From assembly GCA_016191555.1 (NCBI GenBank), contig JACPVX010000013.1, positions 1 to 64,000 on the forward strand: a stretch of DNA of 64,000 nt, read 5' to 3'. This document shows, piece by piece, positions 17,648 through 25,180 of the stretch. Numbering within the stretch: position 1 is the first letter of the stretch; every line of letters starts with the position of its first letter. Both the position numbers and the translations under genes were made by a program. The notes under the pieces are model-generated. The model did not search any database. It was not told where the DNA came from and saw only the letters and a program-made list of their open reading frames with translations. Source of the DNA: Bacteroidota bacterium (lineage in GTDB: Bacteria > Bacteroidota > Bacteroidia > Cytophagales > Cyclobacteriaceae).

Positions 17648-18163
17648 TTAAAAATCATCTGCAATCTCCTCTACTTTCTTTCCTTTGTCAGTAAACATCA
17701 ACTTACCGATGGGCATGCTGCGGTAAATCAATTCAATTTTCTTCGGATGCCCTTTGTACACCAAGCTAAGCGTGTCAGTCGCCTTCCAATAAAACCGCTC
17801 AGAGCGGATGCTGTAAATAGCTTTTCCATAGGTTTTTTCTAATGCCTTCATCACTTGTGGATCCTTTTCCGTGAATACATTGATTTGATAGATGAATCCA
17901 CGGTAGACTTTCAATTCCAGGTGCTTGACACTTACAGTGCCGATTTTATCGTAGTCTTTGTGATGCACTTCGTAAAGTTTAGCAGGAAACTCTTTTCCTT
18001 CAATGATATCCTTTTTGAATTCCGCACCTTTTACACTATCAATCAATCCACCGAGCTTGATGTCTTTAAAGCCATTTCTTTTGGCAAGCTCGCTTTGTGC
18101 TTGTAACCGATTTTGATATGTAACGCAAGCGAGGAAGGTCAGAGAAAAAACAAACAGACGCAT
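17648..18163 (-). CDS. Secreted hypothetical protein
   Basis: 171 residues with a signal peptide (MRLFVFSLTFLACVTYQNRLQAQ, cleavage near residue 23). The mature part is Lys-rich with alternating strands (NGFKDIKLGGLIDSVKGAEF, VKHLELKVYRGFIYQINV). The opening resembles small Bacteroidota secreted proteins that start with a GF-DI-LG pattern, but I cannot name a family. It lies two bases downstream of the DUF2911 gene and is probably co-transcribed with it. Confidence 0.75.
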   Translation of the reverse strand: MRLFVFSLTFLACVTYQNRLQAQSELAKRNGFKDIKLGGLIDSVKGAEFKKDIIEGKEFPAKLYEVHHKDYDKIGTVSVKHLELKVYRGFIYQINVFTEKDPQVMKALEKTYGKAIYSIRSERFYWKATDTLSLVYKGHPKKIELIYRSMPIGKLMFTDKGKKVEEIADDF

Positions 18164-18165
18164 AT

Positions 18166-18696
18166 TTATTTAGGTTCGTTGAACTGAACTGGAAAAGAAA
18201 CCTGAGTGGTATCCCACGCAAGTGAAATAGTGGCTTTGTCATTTTTAGAATCAATCGAAATGGTGAAGGATTCAAATACTGTCGTACCTGTCGATTGAGA
18301 GGGCACTTCAAACCGAAGCACATCTTTCTTACTATTATAATTATACGATCCCCACAGGCCTACATCGCTGTTAATAATGATAATCCAGTTCTCCTTCCCG
18401 GGAATGGTAAAAAGTGTGTAGGTGCCTGCCTTTATTGGCTGTTGATTGATGAGTATGTCTCTCGTGATTGTAATCTCTGTGCCTTCATTGGCTCCTGTGC
18501 GCCAGATTTGGTCGTAAGGAACTAACTGGCCAAATACCTGACGACCTTGTTTTTGTGGTTGCCCGTACGTGATCTTCAAATAGGTTTCCTTATAGCGTGC
18601 CGAAACAATTTGAATAGGGCTTGGACGCTGGGCAATCAACTCTTGTGCAGCAGCAAAGCTGGGTAGTAGCAACAATAATAAGCTGGCAATGCGCAT
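18166..18696 (-). CDS. DUF2911 family exported protein
   Basis: 176 residues. Signal peptide at 1-18 (ending FAAAQ), then the DUF2911 hallmark ITYGQPQKQGRQVFGQLVPY, DQIWRTGANEGTEI, and KAGTYTLFTIPGKENWIIII. The family is common in Bacteroidota and has no known function; the fold is predicted beta-sandwich. It is the first gene of a probable two-gene unit with the secreted hypothetical protein. Confidence 0.9.
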   Translation of the reverse strand: MRIASLLLLLLPSFAAAQELIAQRPSPIQIVSARYKETYLKITYGQPQKQGRQVFGQLVPYDQIWRTGANEGTEITITRDILINQQPIKAGTYTLFTIPGKENWIIIINSDVGLWGSYNYNSKKDVLRFEVPSQSTGTTVFESFTISIDSKNDKATISLAWDTTQVSFPVQFNEPK

Positions 18697-18829
18697 GCAA
18701 TCTTCTATTTCTCAGCGAATATAAGAAATTGAAGGACTGATGCCATACCCTTGACTTGCTCGCGCGAAAACAAAAATTACCACCTATCAATGCAATCCTG
18801 TATTTTTACTTTCACGATAGACCATCATT

Positions 18830-19315
18830 ATGCCGCATCGCCCTGCCTTTGAAGATATATATATGGAGCTTGCCGTCAATCTGGCGAAGCGATCGCATTG
18901 TATTAAGAGACATGTAGGCGCAGTGCTGACGAAAGACACGCGCATTATTTCGATTGGATACAACGGCCCGCCATCCGGCACACACAACTGTGATGAGCAA
19001 TGGCCGGAGACGGGTTGTCCGCGTGATTCAAAAGGTGGTTGTTCACTCGCCATCCATGCTGAACAAAATGCCATTTTGTATGCGGTGAAGAACAAAACTT
19101 CCGTGGAAGGAGCCACGCTGTACGTCACTCTTTCGCCTTGCCTGGCCTGTTCGCGGATTATTTATAGTATGGGAATCAGCAAAGTGATTTACTTCAACTC
19201 TTATGCGGAGTTCAAAGGACTTGCATCGGATGAAGGTGTGGACTTTCTCAACAAGTTTGGTGTGGAGTGTTCGCGTTATCGAGGCACACTCACCAATGTG
19301 ACTCATATGATCTGA
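18830..19315 (+). CDS. Deoxycytidylate (dCMP) deaminase
   Basis: 161 residues of the zinc-dependent dCMP deaminase/ComEB family. Catalytic HAE is at residues 76-78 and the two zinc cysteines C104 and C107 lie in SPCLACS. An additional Cys/His set (THNCDEQWP, GCPRDSKGGC) is typical of the branch with a second structural zinc. The enzyme makes dUMP from dCMP for thymidylate synthesis, which makes the broken thyA gene at 42.7 kb notable. It is cytoplasmic and single. Confidence 0.95.
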   Translation: MPHRPAFEDIYMELAVNLAKRSHCIKRHVGAVLTKDTRIISIGYNGPPSGTHNCDEQWPETGCPRDSKGGCSLAIHAEQNAILYAVKNKTSVEGATLYVTLSPCLACSRIIYSMGISKVIYFNSYAEFKGLASDEGVDFLNKFGVECSRYRGTLTNVTHMI

Positions 19316-19323
19316 TTGAAAAC

Positions 19324-19350
19324 AAAAAATGCCGGAACTCCGGCATTTTC
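19324..19350. terminator. Bidirectional terminator between dCMP deaminase and histone-like gene
   Basis: A perfect 10-bp stem, AAAATGCCGG-AACT-CCGGCATTTT (19326-19349), with A and T tracts on both sides, placed between two convergent genes. Confidence 0.9.
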
Positions 19351-19370
19351 TTTGTCTCTGACAACTGCAA

Positions 19371-19694
19371 TTAGGCGTTTGCTGCTTTTTCGATTTCTGA
19401 AATGAACTTGGCCGTGACTCCTTTTGTCTTCTTTGCCAGCTCAGATTGAAATACGACTAATGATTTTTTAGCGGCATCAATCAATCCAACCGGATTTTGA
19501 TCGAACGCATAGCTACCTAAGCACCATTCAATTTCTGCTTGAAGGGTTGGTTCTATGCTTAAGGATTTCAATTTTTCTAAGATGCCGGTGGCGATTTTTG
19601 CCACATCAACAGCTTTAGTAGCTGCTGCACGCTTGGGAGCCGCTTTTTTTGCAGCGGGTTTCTCCGTTGTTGGTTTGGCGATTGTTTTTGCCAT
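19371..19694 (-). CDS. Lys/Ala-rich N-terminal tail protein, possible nucleoid-associated
   Basis: 107 residues from the ATG at 19694; an upstream in-frame ATG at 19727 precedes the -7 box and is rejected. Residues 1-31 are a histone-H1-like tail (KPAAKKAAPKRAAATKAV). The remaining helical domain (ATGILEKLKSLSIEPTLQAE and NPVGLIDAAKKSLVVFQSEL) matches no family that I recognise. The tail suggests nucleic-acid binding. Confidence 0.75.
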   Translation of the reverse strand: MAKTIAKPTTEKPAAKKAAPKRAAATKAVDVAKIATGILEKLKSLSIEPTLQAEIEWCLGSYAFDQNPVGLIDAAKKSLVVFQSELAKKTKGVTAKFISEIEKAANA

Positions 19695-19712
19695 AGGTGA
19701 TTTGTTTTGATA

Positions 19713-19741
19713 CAAAGTTAAAGGCATCCATCATTGGCAAA
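19713..19741 (-). promoter_or_regulatory. Promoter of the Lys/Ala-rich gene (-33 TTTG, -7 TAACTTTG)
   Basis: Minus strand: TTTG at 19738-19741, a 17-bp spacer, then TAACTTTG at 19713-19720, 19 bases before the ATG at 19694. Both elements fit the Bacteroidota consensus. Confidence 0.65.
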
Positions 19742-19984
19742 CAAGAATCATTGGCACATTATTTACGCAACCGTTGCCTAGAATTTTACTTGTGCTACTG
19801 ATTGCAATTGCTGTTTTGCGTTCCATTGCAGCATTTTGACAACTTTTTATGGTGAATGATGCTAGAGTGAAATGGATGATGATGTCGACTAATTCGCGAA
19901 AGCAGTACGTAAATTGATTTTTCTGTCAGAAGGAGTCGCGCGAAAGTGAAATGAAGTAGACTTGAAAAATACGAGGTCTATAAA
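19742..19984. other. Gene-free spacer, nothing recognised
   Basis: Between the promoter of the Lys/Ala-rich gene and the terminator of the 21-codon gene I see no ORF with protein-like sequence, no tRNA and no strong hairpin. A short 22-codon frame from 19850 looks random. Confidence 0.5.
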
Positions 19985-20041
19985 AAAAAGAAGGGGAACC
20001 GATCCTGGATCGCTTCCCCCGAGCATCAAGCTATGCTTGAT
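19985..20041 (-). terminator. Terminator of the 21-codon lysine-rich gene, with a second hairpin
   Basis: On the minus strand a hairpin with GGGGAA/TTCCCC outer (19993-19998 with 20014-20019) and GATC/GATC inner stems is followed by a run of eight Ts. Just before it, at the stop codon, is a perfect hairpin ATCAAGC-TAT-GCTTGAT (20025-20041). Such a strong terminator supports real transcription of the tiny gene. Confidence 0.8.
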
Positions 20042-20106
20042 TACTTTTTCTTCTTAGCAGCCTTCTTTGCTTTCTTAGCTGCTTTCTTAGCGGGTTTTTT
20101 TGCCAT
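20041..20106 (-). CDS. 21-residue lysine/alanine peptide (histone-tail-like)
   Basis: ATG at 20106, stop TAA at 20041-20043. The product is built only of Met, Pro, Ala and Lys: MAKKPAKKAAKKAKKAAKK then KK. Thirteen of 21 residues are lysine, and the repeat AAKK resembles histone H1 or Hc1/Hc2 tails. A strong terminator follows and no overlapping gene exists, so a dedicated gene is likely. It probably binds nucleic acid. Such mini-genes are easily missed by gene finders. Confidence 0.7.
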   Translation of the reverse strand: MAKKPAKKAAKKAKKAAKKKK

Positions 20107-20249
20107 AGCGTTTTAATATTTTAGTTTAAAACTTACGAAATGTATAACAAAAAATTAATCTGAAAAAATTTTGAGCAAAATATTTTTTTATGAAGTGAGA
20201 AATTCATGTTGATGATTTTTCTCTTTGCATACATAACTCACATTTTTTT

Positions 20250-21275
20250 TCATGCAATGATGTTCACTTCGGGTGTGAGTGTGATGTTGAATTTTTCTTT
20301 TACACTCGCAGAAATTTTCTGCGACAATTCAAAAATTTCTTTTCCATTTCCACTTCCATAATTCACCAACACCAATGCTTGTTGCGCATGCACACCTACT
20401 CCATTTATTTTTTTTCCTTTCCATCCACACTGTTCGATCAACCAACCTGCCGGAACTTTAACTTCTTGATTTACAGTTGGGTAAGATGGTGCTGTTGGAT
20501 TAATTTTTTTAATCAACTGATAGTGCTCTTGAGTGATGGTAGGGTTCTTGAAGAAGCTTCCTGCATTACCAATCACACGTGGATCAGGCAATTTACTTTG
20601 TCGAATATGTACTACTGCTTGACTGATAGATTGTATGCTTGGTGTACTCACATTCATCTGTTGAAGTGTGTCGTTGATCGCACCATAGCTCCGATTTAGC
20701 TGATGTCTTTTTGTGCGAAGAGTTAAAGTAACACTTGAAATAAAATATTTTTCTTTCCACTCGCTCTTAAACACACTTTCACGGTATCCGAATCGACATT
20801 CATCATGTTTGATGATGTGCTTCGCTCCGTTTTTCAGATCGATTACTTCAACTTCTTTGATCACTTCTTTGATCTCAACACCATATGCTCCGATGTTTTG
20901 AATAGGAGCAGCGCCCATCGTGCCGGGTATCAACGATAAATTTTCTATTCCACCCCAGTTGTTTTGCACACAATGCATCACTACATCGTGCCAAACTTCT
21001 CCGGCTGCTACTTTTAAGGAGATGGTTTCATCGTCATGATCCACTATTTCCATTCCTTTCAGTGAAACTTTGATGATCAAGCCTTCATAATCATTTAAGA
21101 AGAGCACATTACTGCCTCCACCAAGGATTAAATGCTTTTCATTTTGATAAATAGCTGAGCTTAGCAATGCTTGCAACTCTTCAATCGTTGCTATGCTAAC
21201 GAAATAATGCGCCTTTGCATCAATTCCGAAGGTATTGAACTCCTTCAGGCTTTTATTTTTTTCAATTTTCGCCAT
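20250..21275 (-). CDS. murB: UDP-N-acetylenolpyruvoylglucosamine reductase
   Basis: About 341 residues, from the second ATG at 21275 (another is six bases earlier at 21281). FAD-binding GGGSNVLF starts near residue 52, SLIPGTMGAAPIQNIGAYG follows, then the type I-specific GYRES loop, the catalytic serine in GNAGSFFKNP, and a C-terminal catalytic Glu in TPEVNIIA. It reduces the enolpyruvyl group with NADPH to make UDP-MurNAc, a cytoplasmic peptidoglycan step. Numbering is two lower than from the longer start. It is an isolated gene; other mur genes are not in the window. Confidence 0.96.
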   Translation of the reverse strand: MAKIEKNKSLKEFNTFGIDAKAHYFVSIATIEELQALLSSAIYQNEKHLILGGGSNVLFLNDYEGLIIKVSLKGMEIVDHDDETISLKVAAGEVWHDVVMHCVQNNWGGIENLSLIPGTMGAAPIQNIGAYGVEIKEVIKEVEVIDLKNGAKHIIKHDECRFGYRESVFKSEWKEKYFISSVTLTLRTKRHQLNRSYGAINDTLQQMNVSTPSIQSISQAVVHIRQSKLPDPRVIGNAGSFFKNPTITQEHYQLIKKINPTAPSYPTVNQEVKVPAGWLIEQCGWKGKKINGVGVHAQQALVLVNYGSGNGKEIFELSQKISASVKEKFNITLTPEVNIIA

Positions 21276-21360
21276 ACGCATGGCGAAGGAATAAAAAACA
21301 GCGGAGATATGGAAGCAGTTAGTGGTTAATTGTTATTAGCTATTGGTTGGCGAATGATCG

Positions 21361-22557
21361 CTACTTAAATGACTTCGCCAGTTCTTCGCGTGAGATTTTA
21401 AACAAACATATTCGCGGAAAGCGACCGGCCACATAGGTAGTGCCACAAACAGCCAGCCCACCATCTTTGGTTGTTGTCACAGCGGCTATTTCAAATGGAT
21501 TTGAAAAACCGAGATAGCGGCTTCCCAAAAACTTGCCGGTAGCTTTTTCATATCCATAAAGAGAAATTTGTTTGCTACGAGTGTTGCTGCCATAAAGCGA
21601 GATGTCTTTGCCATTTACGGTGGCTGAAATGATTTTGACGGTGGCATTACTGGATAATTCAGGAAGATTGTTTCCATTCAGATCTGCGCTAGAACTAATC
21701 CCTGTTGAATTGAGTGTAACAGTCGGTAATAAATAATTATCGCCAAAATTGAATCGCGCTGCTGAATAGCGATTTCCATCCAATGGCATCAATGCACTAA
21801 ATCCGCCATCATCTTGTTGCCCCTGAACTACACCAGGGGTATCAGATACTAAGTCGGTGAAAACAAGTGAGAAGGTGTAATTGTAAAACCCATTGAAGAA
21901 GTATTGTCCGGCAGTTGTTTTTCCAATCTGAAAAGGAAACTGCCTGCCAGTCTGTAAAAAATGTTCAATAATAGGTGCTTCTACATTGTCGCCTCTTCCT
22001 ACACTAAAACCGATATAACTTGACGTTGCTCCTGCAGGGGTTATGACATCCACCACGCTTTCTTTGTCTACGTTATCATAGCGTAAGAGTAAAAAGCGAC
22101 CATTATCGTTGTAGGCCGCAGCAGGATAGCCTCCCGCACCATCGCCCGTAACCGAGATGGTTTTAGTAAGAGCGCCATTCGAGTCTACTTCATTCAATTC
22201 GGTTTTCAACCCAATAGGTGTCATTGTAAAAAAGTAATATTTGCCATTTACTTCCAATAGCGGACCAATGGGCGCAACCTTATCAGAAGGAACTTCTAAT
22301 TCGGAAACAAAAGCTCCCCATTCATCTACCTTCATCAGGTATGTCCCGCTAAAGTTTGAATCTGTTAACTTTCTCCTACCCAAAATCAGGTAACCACCAT
22401 CGGGTGTCTGTTTCATGTCAATGGGATAATTGGAGGCATCAAATTTATTATTGTCGTAGATGCGGGTAAAGTTTGCTTTATCGGTTGCCAGGTCAGAATC
22501 TTTGGCACACGATGCAGCCAGCGTAATTAAAAATATCAGTAGAATAGTATTCTTCAT
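21361..22557 (-). CDS. Lipoprotein of unknown function, last gene of DUF1800/DUF1501 operon
   Basis: 398 residues with a clear lipoprotein signal (LITLAASC, Cys17). The body repeats motifs such as MKQTPDGGYLILGRR and TKDGGLAVCGTTY, the pattern of beta-propeller-like repeats in cell-surface lipoproteins of Bacteroidota. It starts four bases after the upstream gene's stop, so it belongs to the four-gene operon. No catalytic motif is seen. Confidence 0.8.
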   Translation of the reverse strand: MKNTILLIFLITLAASCAKDSDLATDKANFTRIYDNNKFDASNYPIDMKQTPDGGYLILGRRKLTDSNFSGTYLMKVDEWGAFVSELEVPSDKVAPIGPLLEVNGKYYFFTMTPIGLKTELNEVDSNGALTKTISVTGDGAGGYPAAAYNDNGRFLLLRYDNVDKESVVDVITPAGATSSYIGFSVGRGDNVEAPIIEHFLQTGRQFPFQIGKTTAGQYFFNGFYNYTFSLVFTDLVSDTPGVVQGQQDDGGFSALMPLDGNRYSAARFNFGDNYLLPTVTLNSTGISSSADLNGNNLPELSSNATVKIISATVNGKDISLYGSNTRSKQISLYGYEKATGKFLGSRYLGFSNPFEIAAVTTTKDGGLAVCGTTYVAGRFPRICLFKISREELAKSFK

Positions 22558-22561
22558 AAAA

Positions 22562-23440
22562 TTAGCGGTCGTTGGATTTGAAATTGGAGCTGAGGTAGCG
22601 GAGCGGGAACAGAACTCCGGCAGATATAACCACGTTTTTCAGATTGAGGTCGTCTTGTGCGTCTCCAATGCCGGAAAGCCGATCGTTGGCAAAACGATTT
22701 TGCGGATTGACGATATTACTCAAGCTTTGGCGGTACGATGCATCTAGCACCAGGCGAACATTGCCGAGTTGATAGCTGGCACCAACGCCTCCCATCCATC
22801 CGGCATAGTTGCTGAATAAATCTTTCACACCCACAATCAATGGTTCACTCGTGATGGTGTTGGTTCCACCAGCCGCTTCATCCAAGCTGGAAACACTTAC
22901 GGTTTTGACGGCATTCAGTAACACCGAATAAAAAACACCCACTTGAACATAAGGCCTCAGTTTGCTGCCGGTGATATCATACTTGATGATGAAAGGAAAC
23001 TCGGCATATTCTACTTTTTGACTTTGCCGATAGGTTTGTGTCAGCTTTTCGTTGCTGATGGTAGGATTGACCCATTGCAATTGATTGGAGTAAGTAAATG
23101 TAGAACTGATGTAACCCGGCTGGGTGCTGAAATAGAATCCCTTGTAGTAATAACTGATCTCCACCGTTGTCTGGATTCCAATCTCCTGAAAAGCATCGTA
23201 TTTTTTTTCTACCTGCGAAGCGGAATAGTTAGTCGGTGTTAAGATGGTATATCTCCTGATAGGATCTGCTTGTGCCCAGTTAATTCCAGACTTAAACCCT
23301 AACCACCATTGCTGCTCGATAAACTGATTGGCATTTGCTTTGGTTTTACTTGCATTAAAATTGGCGGCTTTCTTTTTTCCCTGCGCCTGAGCAGATAGCG
23401 CTACGCAAAAAACAATAATTGCTAAATAGAATTTTCTCAT
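22562..23440 (-). CDS. Outer-membrane beta-barrel protein
   Basis: 292 residues. Signal peptide 1-19 (ALSAQAQ), a short basic linker (KKKAANFNASKTKANANQ), then alternating strands of a small barrel (WLGFKSGINWAQ, YYYKGFYFSTQPGYISSTF, LRPYVQVGVFYSVLLNA, VGASYQLGNVRLVLDASYRQ). It resembles the PorT-like outer membrane beta-barrel family (PF13568). Gaps to its neighbours are six and four bases, so it is co-transcribed with the DUF1501 and lipoprotein genes; it may serve as their outer-membrane partner. Confidence 0.82.
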   Translation of the reverse strand: MRKFYLAIIVFCVALSAQAQGKKKAANFNASKTKANANQFIEQQWWLGFKSGINWAQADPIRRYTILTPTNYSASQVEKKYDAFQEIGIQTTVEISYYYKGFYFSTQPGYISSTFTYSNQLQWVNPTISNEKLTQTYRQSQKVEYAEFPFIIKYDITGSKLRPYVQVGVFYSVLLNAVKTVSVSSLDEAAGGTNTITSEPLIVGVKDLFSNYAGWMGGVGASYQLGNVRLVLDASYRQSLSNIVNPQNRFANDRLSGIGDAQDDLNLKNVVISAGVLFPLRYLSSNFKSNDR

Positions 23441-23446
23441 AAGTGG

Positions 23447-25174
23447 TTAATGTCTGATCACCAGTTTCTTCGTTTCGTTTATAAACCCGGTTTTTAATTG
23501 ATACAAATAAACGCCTGAGGGCAAATCGGTCAAAGTTACCGTTACCGAATGTTCACCTTCTTCTTTTCGGTCATCGATCAATGTTTTTACAACTGCTCCA
23601 GCGTTATTCATCATCAGCAGGCTAACATGATTCGAGTTGTTTATCCGAAAGGTAATAGTGGTACTTTCGTTTGCCGGATTGGGGTAACATTCTGCCAATC
23701 CAAACCGATCTCCTACAAAATGATTTTCCACACCAGTAATTACTTGCGATGCTACCGTGATATTCTCATAATTGGCAGTATCATCTTCATTTCTTCCGGT
23801 AAAGAAATTCCCAAAGAAAACATCATTGTTAATCACCGTTTCATCCACGAGCATCCAATCCCGTAGAATACTGGCGTACACCTGGCGATAGTCATATTGC
23901 ATCTCTACATTATCTTTGGTGAGGTCGGGGACTTTACCAATTACTCCCGGTTGCGCTCCTTTACCAAAGATATACATCGGCCCTCCGGTGCCATGGTCGG
24001 TGCCATAGCTATCATTGGAGCGTATTCTTCGTCCGAACTCAGATGTGGTTACCGTCAACACGCGATCTTCCAAGCCTCGTGCTTTCAAATCATTTTGAAA
24101 TGCTTGCATGGCAGAAGAGATATGATACATCAATGCTGCATGCGTGCCCATGGTGGGGTCGTAACTTTCTACCTGATCGGCATGTGTATCAAAGCCTCCG
24201 ATTTTTACCAGAAACACTTTTGTTTTCACACCCTGGCCACCGCCATCTAAAAGCTTTGCGACAATTTCAAGTTGTCGGCTTAGCGGATTATTCAAACTTC
24301 CGGTTGGTGCATTGAAGGGATAAACGCGCGGGTAAGTTACCGGTGGACTTAGTTTATCAGCATCTTTTGCTCTCGCATAAACTTCGGCAAGGCGTTCAGC
24401 ATAATCTTTTGATTTTTGTTCAAGCCCCAATATCCAGGAAATCTCTTTACCATAGGGAGAGTTCACGAGTGCTGCAGGCGGATAGCCGCGCGGATCAACG
24501 CCTGCATCTTTAAATCCTGCGAGTTGTTTGACCAATGCATCAAAGCCTTCCGGATCATTGATGGAGACTGAAGTAGGAATGTTTCCGGATTGATGGAAAA
24601 TGAGCGAGACATCATTTCCCATTTCAATGGCAAGTGGATCTTCCATATCCGGATTAGGGAAATCATTGGGATAACTTTTGGGAGCAAACTCTTTTTGCAG
24701 ATACCGACCAACCCATCCGGATGAATAGTAATCATCGAAACTGCCACCCATGAAAGAAATGTCTCTCCCGCGAAAGTGAGAACCGTTATTGTTTTTATAC
24801 GATACACCTTGTACAATTCCCATTCGGCCACGATCATATAAATCTTTCATCCCAATCATATCAGGGTGCAGCCCCACCTGCGCATCCGTTGGTAAAGTCG
24901 TGTCCAGCCGAATCATTTTGCGAGCGCTGTTTTTAATCGGGATGGCGATGTTAGGCCGATTAAAGTAATACTGATCAAAATCGGTATATGGTATCACGGC
25001 ATTTAAACCGTCATTGCCTCCATGCATTTGCAAAATCACGAGCACACGATCATTGGTGCTTTGACTGGCCATTCGCGTAAGGTTATTTTCTGCCATCAAT
25101 CGCATCGGGATTCCGCCCAACATGAGTGGCATGGTGGCCATGGATAGCCGTTGTATAAATTCTCTGCGTTTCAT
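23447..25174 (-). CDS. DUF1501 protein with Tat-like signal and T9SS type A sorting domain
   Basis: 575 residues. The N-terminus has a twin-arginine-type signal (KRREFIQRLSMATMPLMLGG). The DUF1501 (sulfatase-superfamily-like) body shows LVILQMHGGNDGLNAVIPY-type sequence near 45-65, GSHFRGRDISFMGG, and TSEFGRRIRSNDSYGTDHG, with metal-site-like His/Asp residues. The last 80 residues are a type A sorting domain (CYPNPANESTTITF, PSGVYLYQLKTG, TKKLVIRH). So the protein is folded, exported and then sent to the surface by T9SS. It is paired with DUF1800 upstream (six-base gap), a pairing conserved in several phyla with unknown function. The coexistence of a Tat-like signal and a T9SS domain is unusual. 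Confidence 0.92.
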   Translation of the reverse strand: MKRREFIQRLSMATMPLMLGGIPMRLMAENNLTRMASQSTNDRVLVILQMHGGNDGLNAVIPYTDFDQYYFNRPNIAIPIKNSARKMIRLDTTLPTDAQVGLHPDMIGMKDLYDRGRMGIVQGVSYKNNNGSHFRGRDISFMGGSFDDYYSSGWVGRYLQKEFAPKSYPNDFPNPDMEDPLAIEMGNDVSLIFHQSGNIPTSVSINDPEGFDALVKQLAGFKDAGVDPRGYPPAALVNSPYGKEISWILGLEQKSKDYAERLAEVYARAKDADKLSPPVTYPRVYPFNAPTGSLNNPLSRQLEIVAKLLDGGGQGVKTKVFLVKIGGFDTHADQVESYDPTMGTHAALMYHISSAMQAFQNDLKARGLEDRVLTVTTSEFGRRIRSNDSYGTDHGTGGPMYIFGKGAQPGVIGKVPDLTKDNVEMQYDYRQVYASILRDWMLVDETVINNDVFFGNFFTGRNEDDTANYENITVASQVITGVENHFVGDRFGLAECYPNPANESTTITFRINNSNHVSLLMMNNAGAVVKTLIDDRKEEGEHSVTVTLTDLPSGVYLYQLKTGFINETKKLVIRH

Positions 25175-25180
25175 TTCGTA

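Noticed and set aside
21270..21285. Small inverted repeat CGCCAT-ACGC-ATGGCG at the murB start
   Set aside because: Only six base pairs and formed by two adjacent start codons; likely chance.
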